Assembly (NCBI GenBank): GCA_024227565.1
Contig: JAAEUE010000303.1
Coordinates: 69,292 to 133,291, forward strand
From: Alphaproteobacteria bacterium
GTDB lineage: Bacteria; Pseudomonadota; Alphaproteobacteria; Rhizobiales; CAJQND01
Length of the DNA stretch: 64,000 bases
Direction: 5' to 3'
Shown here: in pieces, positions 52,601-60,053 of the stretch
How positions within the stretch are numbered: the stretch's first letter is position 1
Layout: the number at the start of each line of letters is the position of its first letter
The notes under the pieces: model-generated
Seen by the model: the letters and a program-made list of their open reading frames with translations, nothing else
What the model was told of the DNA's origin: nothing
The model's database searches: none
Program-made: the position numbers and the translations under genes

Positions 52601-53520
52601 TGGCACGGACACCTAAAAAGACGGCACCAAAACCTGCTGCGGCCAAGAAGCCAGCCGCCTCGCCCAAGTCCGTCAGCGGCTACGGATCCGGCGGCGTAGA
52701 GACCGTTATCTCTGTTGAGGAGGTTACTCGCCAGGCAGCGGCCATGGCCGACCACATCACGGTGGAAAGCCTGGATGCAATGGCTAATAACGATCCTTAT
52801 CTCACTATTGAGGACCTCAAAGCAGGCTACGGCCGCATGGAGATCCTGCATGATCTCAATCTGCGTGTTGGGCGTAAACAGTCCTTGTGCCTGATCGGTC
52901 CGAACGGTGCGGGCAAGTCCACCATTCTGCATGCCATTTTCGGCTTCAACGACATCTTCTCCGGCTCTATCAAGGTCGGCGATGGGCCAAACAAAAAAGA
53001 CATCACCAAGCTTTCGTCGAACCAAAAACTGGCTGAAGCCGGCATTGCCTACATTCTGCAGGACAAATCGGTGTTCCCGAACATGACGGTGGAGGAAAAC
53101 CTTTGGATGGGCGGCTTCTTGATGGACACACCCGCCAAGGCCAAAGAGGCTGCCGAGAAGGTTTTCGAGAAATATCCCCGATTGGCGGCTCGCCGCAAGC
53201 ACCAGGCCAAGGTGCTGTCAGGTGGTGAAAGGCGGTTGCTGGAGATTTCCCGCGCCCTGGTTATGGATCCTGAAGTGTTACTGGTGGATGAGCCGTCCAT
53301 TGGCCTGGAGCCACGCTTCATTGATATGGTCTTCGAAATTCTTCACGACCTGCAGCACGGCGAAGGCAAAACCATCATCATGGTGGAACAGAACGCCAAG
53401 AAGGGCCTGGAGTTTGCCGATATCGGTTATGTGCTCGTGTCCGGTGAACTGGCTAAGGCTGGTCCCGGTGACGAACTTCTAAAAGATCCAGATGTGGGCC
53501 GCTTGTTCCTGGGCGGTTAA
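52600..53520 (+). CDS. livF: Branched-chain amino acid type ABC transporter ATP-binding protein LivF with N-terminal extension
   Basis: A 306-residue ABC ATPase. Walker A is GPNGAGKST, the signature LSGGERRLLE and Walker B LLVDEPSIG. The ATPase domain begins only at about residue 66 (YLTIEDLKAGYG); typical LivF starts directly at that point. The extension contains a lysine/alanine/proline-rich part (2-25) and a polar, probably helical part (35-62). It is in the normal frame with livG (TGATG), so it is not a sequencing error. Its purpose is unknown. Confidence 0.9.
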   Translation: MARTPKKTAPKPAAAKKPAASPKSVSGYGSGGVETVISVEEVTRQAAAMADHITVESLDAMANNDPYLTIEDLKAGYGRMEILHDLNLRVGRKQSLCLIGPNGAGKSTILHAIFGFNDIFSGSIKVGDGPNKKDITKLSSNQKLAEAGIAYILQDKSVFPNMTVEENLWMGGFLMDTPAKAKEAAEKVFEKYPRLAARRKHQAKVLSGGERRLLEISRALVMDPEVLLVDEPSIGLEPRFIDMVFEILHDLQHGEGKTIIMVEQNAKKGLEFADIGYVLVSGELAKAGPGDELLKDPDVGRLFLGG

Positions 53521-53626
53521 TGGGCTGTTTGCTTAGTCTGATGTAGCAGTTCGACGAAAGCGCTGGACCAGTTGCGTTCTTTCGTTCACATTGCTTGGTA
53601 AAATTCTATATTTAGGAGCCAAGTAA

Positions 53627-53998
53627 ATGTCAGCAACACAGGTCATGGAAGATTGGTTCGAACAAGTTTGGAACAAGGGGAATACAGAACATATTGACCG
53701 TCATCTCTCGGATAATTGCAACATATCTGGATTAGGCGACAGCAAAATTAATTCAGTATCCGAATTTCGTGCATTTCACGCCAATTTATTTCAGGGGCTA
53801 TCGAGTTTTGACTGCAAGGTACTTCGGACAGTTGAAAATGGGGACGACGTAGCCGGATACGTGAGCGTATCTGCCACTCACCGCAAAACTGGAAAGGTCG
53901 TTGAGTTTCACACCAGTTTCATTGCCACTGTTCGGGAGGGGAAAATTTACAATGTACAAAATACGGTCAACTTTTTTGGACGTGCTCATCCAGATTGA
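53627..53998 (+). CDS. NTF2-like (SnoaL-type) protein
   Basis: A 123-residue protein of the NTF2-like superfamily, a cone-shaped fold used by SnoaL-type cyclases, ketosteroid isomerases and binding proteins. MEDWFEQVWNKGNTEHIDRHLSDNC and HTSFIATVREGKIYNVQNTVN fit the pattern. No catalytic residues can be assigned. The gene is about 40% G+C in parts, well below its neighbours, which suggests acquisition from elsewhere. AGGAG is present ahead of the ATG. It stands apart from the ABC operon. Confidence 0.7.
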   Translation: MSATQVMEDWFEQVWNKGNTEHIDRHLSDNCNISGLGDSKINSVSEFRAFHANLFQGLSSFDCKVLRTVENGDDVAGYVSVSATHRKTGKVVEFHTSFIATVREGKIYNVQNTVNFFGRAHPD

Positions 53999-54083
53999 AG
54001 CGATTCCCGCTGACGTGTTGGAAAGAAGCTTAAGCTGAGCATTTCCGGTTGGCAGCCAATAAGATACCCAGCTTTCTCTTGCA

Positions 54084-55256
54084 CTAATTGTTTGTGACCC
54101 GGCTCGCTTGGTTCCCATTGAGTTGAGATGTGCCTTGCCTCAACGTAGACGACGAGTTGTTGGCTGGAGTTGCAGGCATGCGGTCCTGCTCATCTTTTCG
54201 CTTCATTGCGAATTCACGTGACTCGCGCGCCAGCGTGTAACCAGGGTCCAACAAGATCGCCCGATCGAAATCAAGAATTGCCCGGTCAAATTTGACCAGT
54301 TTGTAATAGGCAATGCCCCGATTGATGAAGGCAACCGGGTAGTTTGGCCGCAAACGAATGGCCTGCGTGTAGTCGTTTATCGCCTGGTAGTAATCACCTT
54401 TCCGGGCGTAAGCATTGGCCCGACCCAAATAGGCCGCGGCAACCGTTGGGCCAAGTCGAATTGCAGTGCTGAAACTTGAAGCAGCGCTTTCATAGAGTCC
54501 TTTGTTGAACGCCATCTCTCCCTGGCGTAGGGCCGCACTCACGGTTTGCGTTCCGCCGGGAGGTGCAGCCTCCTGGGGGATCTGCCGTTTGACCTTTTGT
54601 TTGCGTTGCTGCTCAATCTCTTTCTTGGCGACCCGGGCCTTCTGCGCTGCCACTGCAAGCTTGCGGTTGGTCATTGCGTGAGCAAAGTTCGGGCGCAAGC
54701 GAATCGCCTCGTCATAATCTGTCAGCGCTTGTTCAAGTTGCCCCTTTTTAAAGTAAGCATCTGCGCGCCCATTGAAGCTGTCGGCAACTTTGGGATCAAG
54801 CCGGATAGCCTCGTCATAATCCTTGATGGCATCGTCGAACTGGCCGTTGATGAAGTGGGCTTTGCCCAGATTGATATGAGCAATCGGATCCGTGGGCCTC
54901 AGCGCCACCACGGAGACAAAATCACTGATCGCTTGATCAATTTTGCCGGCTCGAGCCAGGGCCGCACCCCGATTCAGGAATGCTGTGTGAAATTTTGGGC
55001 TAAGCTCAATGGCCTTGTTGAGGTCTTCAATGGCCTGCTCGTAACGGCCAAGCTGAAGCAAGGAAAAACCGCGATTGTTATGAGCAGCGGCAAGCAGTCT
55101 GGTTTCAAGACTCCCCGACCCAATCAGGCGCGTGCATCCTTGGATGCCGCGCTCGGTCGGGCTGCCATCACAATCGACCAGTGTGTTTGCCTGAACTGGA
55201 GCCATCATTGAGCCCAGCAGCAAGCACCCAGTTGCCAACAGGAGCGTTGTCCTCAT
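54084..55256 (-). CDS. Secreted tetratricopeptide repeat protein
   Basis: A 390-residue TPR protein with a signal peptide (about 1-24, ending VQA). Successive 34-residue repeats occur, for example AHNNRGFSLLQLGRYEQAIEDLNKAIELSP and AYFKKGQLEQALTDYDEAIRLRP, forming two blocks (about 55-200 and 245-350) parted by a lysine-rich linker near residues 200-235. TPRs form protein-binding scaffolds; it is probably periplasmic. I start at ATG 55256, which gives a clean signal peptide. It is the last of a minus-strand group with the TPR-glycosyltransferase-like genes, 193 bases after the nearest. Confidence 0.85.
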   Translation of the reverse strand: MRTTLLLATGCLLLGSMMAPVQANTLVDCDGSPTERGIQGCTRLIGSGSLETRLLAAAHNNRGFSLLQLGRYEQAIEDLNKAIELSPKFHTAFLNRGAALARAGKIDQAISDFVSVVALRPTDPIAHINLGKAHFINGQFDDAIKDYDEAIRLDPKVADSFNGRADAYFKKGQLEQALTDYDEAIRLRPNFAHAMTNRKLAVAAQKARVAKKEIEQQRKQKVKRQIPQEAAPPGGTQTVSAALRQGEMAFNKGLYESAASSFSTAIRLGPTVAAAYLGRANAYARKGDYYQAINDYTQAIRLRPNYPVAFINRGIAYYKLVKFDRAILDFDRAILLDPGYTLARESREFAMKRKDEQDRMPATPANNSSSTLRQGTSQLNGNQASRVTNN

Positions 55257-55449
55257 CGTTGCCTCGAACTCAATCCGTACCACCACAGCTCACAGATTCC
55301 ATCTTGGTCATGTCGCTGTCACGTCGCCCCACCAATAGTCCTAGCAAAATACTCATCAAGTATTCAAGCTAACAGTAATCGCGTGCGACTACAGCGGGGA
55401 ACAACTTTGGCTGCCGTCACGGCAAGCAAACAGCTTAACTGTACAACTT

Positions 55450-57288
55450 CTAGGCCGTACACCGCAGAGAGACAGCATCTTCCTTGACTTCAAGCTCCGC
55501 GCAAACCTGCTTGATAACGCCCCCCCAGTCACCTTGAGCTGCTTGGCGAAACAGGCGCAACGACGGATACCACTCGCTGGCGTCGCCCCGAAGGCCCCAA
55601 CGCCAATCTGGAAGCTGATGAAGCAGAACCCAGCCTGGAACACCCAGAGCGCCCGCAAGCTGGGCTGTGCTATTGTCTACTGTTATGATGAGGTCAAGGG
55701 CAGCCATTTGAGCGGCCAAACCATCCAAATCATCTCTGCTGTCCACCTCATCGTCCCGGAATAAGTGACCAGCGGCAGGTTCGTAGTGCTCCATGGTCTG
55801 AGTTGGATCACGGTATTGCAAGTCAATAAACTGGCACTGCGCATGGGCAAACAATGGCTCAAGATCAGCCGGCAGCATTGAGCGGGCCCGGCCTTGTGCG
55901 GCACTGGTCGTGTACCAGGACAGACCGATGAGCAATTGACCGGGAAACCGCTCCTGATATCTCTTGCGCAGATTTGCGGCCCGCGCCCGATCGTGCTGCA
56001 GCAGGCCGGTATCCAACTCGACCGGATGCAGATCGGGCGATAAATGCCGAATTACACCACGGTCCGTCGACTGCAGATCGCCAAGTGACGGTAATGTCTT
56101 ATCACTGACCTGCGACCTCAACGGAACCAGCTCAGCCGAAGCCAATGAACGCTGCAACAAGGGAATGAGGCGCTCATCGCACTCAACAATGAGACGATCA
56201 GTCCGGTTTTCAAGCTCGGGCAAAAGCCTGGCCATCATCAGGAAATCGCCCACCCCCTCAAGCGCCCATATGTGAAGGCTTTCCTCGTCCAACCGTTCAC
56301 CCTTCCAAGGATCAACAGACCCAAGACGAAACTTGGTCAGCGCCTGGTTGACCTTGTCGAATAATCGCCAGCCTTCGGGCCAGTCACCGGTCAAAAGCTT
56401 TTGAAAAGCCAATGCGCTGTAAAAATCTGCATTCTTGGGCGCAAGTTCGATGCCTTTTTTGAAAGCCGTTTCCGCCTCGTCAAATGCCAGCTGAGCTTGC
56501 GAAACAAGGCCGCTCGCCATATGAGCGGCATGGTCCTTCGGCGCGATTTTCGCTGCCTCGTCAGCCCAATGTCTGGCCCGTTTCAGGTCGTCTTGCCGGA
56601 AATGACACAGTGCTGTCCAAAGGGCTGCCAACGGGTGGCCAGGGCAATCAGCCTCCAACGACCGAAGCTTATGAATGACCGCGTCATAGTCGCGTTGAGC
56701 AAACAATCTATAGGCGGTAGCCAGTTGCTCCTCCTGAGTGCGGAGCGTGGCATCGATGCTGGGCGCTTTGGCAACTGACGCATCGTCCTGCTCGTCGGCA
56801 GACTTGCGCAGGACGCCGCGATAGGGTGCGGCAACAGTCTTGTGCTCAGGCTCAATGGGATCAGACTCGATAGGATCAGCCTCAGCCGGTTTAGCCAGGG
56901 CTTGTTTGCGATGCACTTGCATAAGCTCAAGCGCTTCGATCGCAGCTTCGTGCCGGCAATCGAGAGCAAGGGCTGCATAAACCTCAGCTTCCGCATCATC
57001 AATGCGGTCGGAGCCAAACAAGTGCTTGGCAAGGTTTACCCGGAAAATCGGACTGGTCCCGTCCAAAGCAATTGCCTTACGGGCCAAATCTTCAGCTTCA
57101 GCCAACGCCCCCTGGCATGCCCGCACAATTCCCAGATCGTTGAACACTTCAGCTTGGGTCGGATCTTTTGCAACAATGTGGCGATAGAGCACCTCAGCCT
57201 GCGGCCACATCCCGCGCTTTAAAAGATCTTTGGCTGTGGGGAGCAAATCCAAGGCTGTCTGCGCTTTATCCGACATGAACACGCCCAT
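55450..57288 (-). CDS. TPR protein with glycosyltransferase-like C-terminal domain (paralogue 2)
   Basis: A 612-residue protein. The N-terminal part (to about 330) has TPR repeats such as LLKRGMWPQAEVLYRHIVAKDP and GIELAPKNADFYSALAF. The C-terminal part (about 345-600) resembles GT-B/GT9-type glycosyltransferases, with LIGLSWYT, FIDLQYRDP and VDNSTAQLAGALGVPGWVLL, the usual C-terminal nucleotide-sugar side. It shares its ending with paralogue 1, for example DLDGLAAQ and WYPSLRLFRQ. I start at ATG 57288, overlapping paralogue 1 by 23 bases; ATG 57276 is possible. Cytoplasmic. Acceptor unknown; protein O-glycosylation is a reasonable guess. Confidence 0.78.
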   Translation of the reverse strand: MGVFMSDKAQTALDLLPTAKDLLKRGMWPQAEVLYRHIVAKDPTQAEVFNDLGIVRACQGALAEAEDLARKAIALDGTSPIFRVNLAKHLFGSDRIDDAEAEVYAALALDCRHEAAIEALELMQVHRKQALAKPAEADPIESDPIEPEHKTVAAPYRGVLRKSADEQDDASVAKAPSIDATLRTQEEQLATAYRLFAQRDYDAVIHKLRSLEADCPGHPLAALWTALCHFRQDDLKRARHWADEAAKIAPKDHAAHMASGLVSQAQLAFDEAETAFKKGIELAPKNADFYSALAFQKLLTGDWPEGWRLFDKVNQALTKFRLGSVDPWKGERLDEESLHIWALEGVGDFLMMARLLPELENRTDRLIVECDERLIPLLQRSLASAELVPLRSQVSDKTLPSLGDLQSTDRGVIRHLSPDLHPVELDTGLLQHDRARAANLRKRYQERFPGQLLIGLSWYTTSAAQGRARSMLPADLEPLFAHAQCQFIDLQYRDPTQTMEHYEPAAGHLFRDDEVDSRDDLDGLAAQMAALDLIITVDNSTAQLAGALGVPGWVLLHQLPDWRWGLRGDASEWYPSLRLFRQAAQGDWGGVIKQVCAELEVKEDAVSLRCTA

Positions 57289-58666
57289 CTTGCTCTGCCT
57301 CAGGTGAACAGGATTTGTTGTTGGCAGGTGTTTCGGCGAGTTGCGCTTCCAGTTCCGCCTCAACCTCTTCCAACACCGGCGTCCACTCATCCTTCGCAAT
57401 CTGTCTGAAGAGCCGCATCGTCGGATACCAAGCCGAGCGATCACCCTTAAGGCCCCAAAGCCAATGAGGGTATTTCATCAAAAGCGTCCAGACCGGCTGG
57501 CCGAGGGCGGCAGCCAGATGCACCGTGGTGTTGTCTATTGAGATTACATGGTCCAGTGCCGCAATCTGTGCAGCCAAACCGTCCAGATCGTCCTTGGCAT
57601 CTATGGTTTCATCCACAGCAATGGAAACGCCCATGTTGCGGGCATATTCGGCAAGCACCGGAGCTGACGTGCTGTATTGCAACGAGATGAACTGGCAATC
57701 TTCACGTGCCAGAAGCGCTTTCCATTGGTCGACAGGTATCGTTCGAGCCGATTGCTTAAAACTGCTCGAAGTGCCCCAGGAAAAACCAATGAGCTTGCGC
57801 TCGCCGTAAAGGTCCCGGTATTTCCTGCGCAAGCCCGCAACCTGTTCACCATCAGCTCTTAAATAGTCGCGCGGCTCAGTTTCCGGTTTTGCATCGGGAG
57901 CCAATTGGGCAATCAAATTGGTTAGGAACGTCACATAATCTGCTTTGCGAACCGCCGCTTCGATAGCTTCAGTGTCATCGTGTGCAAGCACATTGAGTGC
58001 TGGAAATGATCGGACCATAAGCTCTGCGATGCGGGGGTCACAGGTGAGAGTAATGTCGTCGCACTCGCCGCAAAGTTGGGTATAGAGACGGGCAACCTGG
58101 AATTCTTCTCCAAGACCCTGCTCATTCAGGACAACCAGCGCCTTGCCGCGCAAAGATTCCCCCTTCCACCCTCTGAGTTCCTCGTCCAAAAACGCATAGC
58201 GTTTGGGCCTCTTGCGCGCCCGATAGAAGGGCCAGGCCTCGTCGAACCGGCCTGTTCTTAACAGGAGAATACCCAGAGAAGCGCTGGCGTGGGGATCCTG
58301 TGGATCAAGCTCCAGGACTTTGCGATATTCAGCCTCTGCTTCATCAAACCGTCCCAAATCCAGCAACGTGGTGGCAAGATTTGAACGGTAAGACGAATTG
58401 GCCGGCTCGAGCTCAATAGCGCGGCGTGACAGCTGTTCTGCCTCGGCCATCTCGTTCTGACAGCCACGTACAACGCTCAAATTGTTGAGGGCGCGCGCAT
58501 ATTTGGGGTCTTCGGCAATAACGTACCGGAAAATCGCCTCGGCCTGAGGCCACAGCCTGCTCTGATGGAGTTGCCAGGCTACGTGCGCAAGCTGGCGCAA
58601 ACCAGCACCAGTAGACGTCCGGGAGGTCACGCTGATCTGAGAGGGTTTCTTGGTTGGCGTGTCCAT
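57266..58666 (-). CDS. TPR protein with glycosyltransferase-like C-terminal domain (paralogue 1)
   Basis: A 466-residue protein with fewer TPRs (about 20-140, WQLHQSRLWPQAEAIFRYVIAEDP, LDLGRFDEAEAEYRKVLELDP) and a C-terminal GT9-like domain (about 150-440) with VVLNEQGLGEEF, LIGFSWGTSSSF, FISLQYST and IDNTTVHLAAALGQPVWTLL. The ending WYPTMRLFRQ matches paralogue 2. I use ATG 58666; an upstream in-frame region to 58828 overlaps the RodZ-like gene and lacks repeats. The two genes are tandem duplicates with different repeat numbers. Confidence 0.78.
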   Translation of the reverse strand: MDTPTKKPSQISVTSRTSTGAGLRQLAHVAWQLHQSRLWPQAEAIFRYVIAEDPKYARALNNLSVVRGCQNEMAEAEQLSRRAIELEPANSSYRSNLATTLLDLGRFDEAEAEYRKVLELDPQDPHASASLGILLLRTGRFDEAWPFYRARKRPKRYAFLDEELRGWKGESLRGKALVVLNEQGLGEEFQVARLYTQLCGECDDITLTCDPRIAELMVRSFPALNVLAHDDTEAIEAAVRKADYVTFLTNLIAQLAPDAKPETEPRDYLRADGEQVAGLRRKYRDLYGERKLIGFSWGTSSSFKQSARTIPVDQWKALLAREDCQFISLQYSTSAPVLAEYARNMGVSIAVDETIDAKDDLDGLAAQIAALDHVISIDNTTVHLAAALGQPVWTLLMKYPHWLWGLKGDRSAWYPTMRLFRQIAKDEWTPVLEEVEAELEAQLAETPANNKSCSPEAEQDGRVHVG

Positions 58667-58730
58667 AAGCTTTCGGGAAACCGCACTTTGAGGCACGATT
58701 GAAGAACCGTTCAAAGGGCGCGGTTTGGAC

Positions 58731-59852
58731 TCAACTGGCCCGTCCGATCTTTTCCGGATCAAGGGGATGGCCAACCAGGATCTCGCCGAGCGTACCGATG
58801 GAACCGTGTTTTTGGCCGTCAAGCTCATAGGTCAGCGCCCCGCCGTCACGGGCAATTAGTACCAGGCCCTTGCGGTTTGGTACTTTGAAAGCATCACCTG
58901 AAAGCAGTGTCTGGTTGAGAACAACGTTTCCATTCTTATCTTCAATACGCACCCAAACTCTTGATTTTGCGGCAATTTTTAAGCGGGAATTCTTGTTCTT
59001 TGAGCCATAGAGCCGACCGCCGGTTGTGTCCACCTTGGCAATTTTGCGGTCAACCCTTTCGATCTTCTCCGCTTTCTCCGTCTTAACCGTCTTAACCGTT
59101 TTCACGGTCTTCTGGATTTTCTCCACCTTGGCCGCAGGAGCTTCGGTCACCGGTTGCGTCGCCGTTTGAGCGATCAGCGCAGTCAAGTCGCCAAGTGGCT
59201 GTTCATTCGTTGCAACTTTTACAGGCTTGGAACTCAGTTCGATTTTCTTTTCGGCCTTGGCAGAATGTGCCTCTTTGGATTTCGGGATTGAACCGGTGAT
59301 CAGATCATCAATCGGCACTTCCCCAGCATAAAGATCGCTCTTTGGCGCCTCAGACGCCCCTGGAAACACTGCATAGGAGAAGCCACCAAAGGCCACCACA
59401 CAGGCAAAGACGGCGCCAATCATCTGGCCGGTTGCAATTTTTGGAAGCGGGAAACGCGAGAGCATGCCGGTTCCGCCAAAGACGGAACTCTGCGCTTCTG
59501 GCAATTGAGGTGCGGCACTGGGCGGCAACAGTTTGCCGAAATGGGCGCACAAAGGGCCCGGCTCAAGTTTGAGATAGTCTGCATAGGCCCACACAATATC
59601 CAAGGCCTGGCCCCGCTCCGGCAATTTGTTGAGCCAACCGCATTCCAGCGCAGTGAGGTAGTCCGGTTCGATCCGAGTCGCGAGTGCAACCTCTGTGAGG
59701 CTGATACCGCGCTCGTGGCGCTCGTTGTGCAGCCACCAGCCAGCGATGACCGCCGGCCCGGCATTTTCAGATGGTTTTGCAAGGCGCGGGCCTTCCATAG
59801 AAATATCAATCTTGGGCATTTGGTTGCCGGATTCCACCACAACTGAACTCAT
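58731..59852 (-). CDS. RodZ-like helix-turn-helix membrane protein
   Basis: A 373-residue protein with a RodZ layout: an N-terminal HTH_25 domain (about 35-85, RGISLTEVALATRIEPDYLTALE), one membrane helix (about 143-163, MIGAVFACVVAFGGFSYAVF), a long lysine/threonine-rich linker with a KTVKTVKT repeat, and a C-terminal DUF4115 beta domain (RVWVRIEDKNGNVVL, GDAFKVPNRKGLVLIARDGG). RodZ links MreB to the wall-building machinery. The product is thus likely an inner-membrane cell-shape factor; it could also be a DNA-binding variant. I start at ATG 59852. The TPR-glycosyltransferase genes follow 64 bases later. Confidence 0.82.
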   Translation of the reverse strand: MSSVVVESGNQMPKIDISMEGPRLAKPSENAGPAVIAGWWLHNERHERGISLTEVALATRIEPDYLTALECGWLNKLPERGQALDIVWAYADYLKLEPGPLCAHFGKLLPPSAAPQLPEAQSSVFGGTGMLSRFPLPKIATGQMIGAVFACVVAFGGFSYAVFPGASEAPKSDLYAGEVPIDDLITGSIPKSKEAHSAKAEKKIELSSKPVKVATNEQPLGDLTALIAQTATQPVTEAPAAKVEKIQKTVKTVKTVKTEKAEKIERVDRKIAKVDTTGGRLYGSKNKNSRLKIAAKSRVWVRIEDKNGNVVLNQTLLSGDAFKVPNRKGLVLIARDGGALTYELDGQKHGSIGTLGEILVGHPLDPEKIGRAS

Positions 59853-60053
59853 GATCTCACTCGCGCTGATATTGGACGCCTGCAGCCTCACACTTGAGAA
59901 GTCCCGCCAGCGCACAAACATGGTTTTCGATGAGTTAAACAATCGGGTAAAATGGTAAGTATTGAATGAACGCCACGAGAAATGGGTTAAACAGCGCCCA
60001 AAATGGTATGTTTCTGATATGCCTGCCTAGGGCCCGCCACCCTGGAATTCTTG

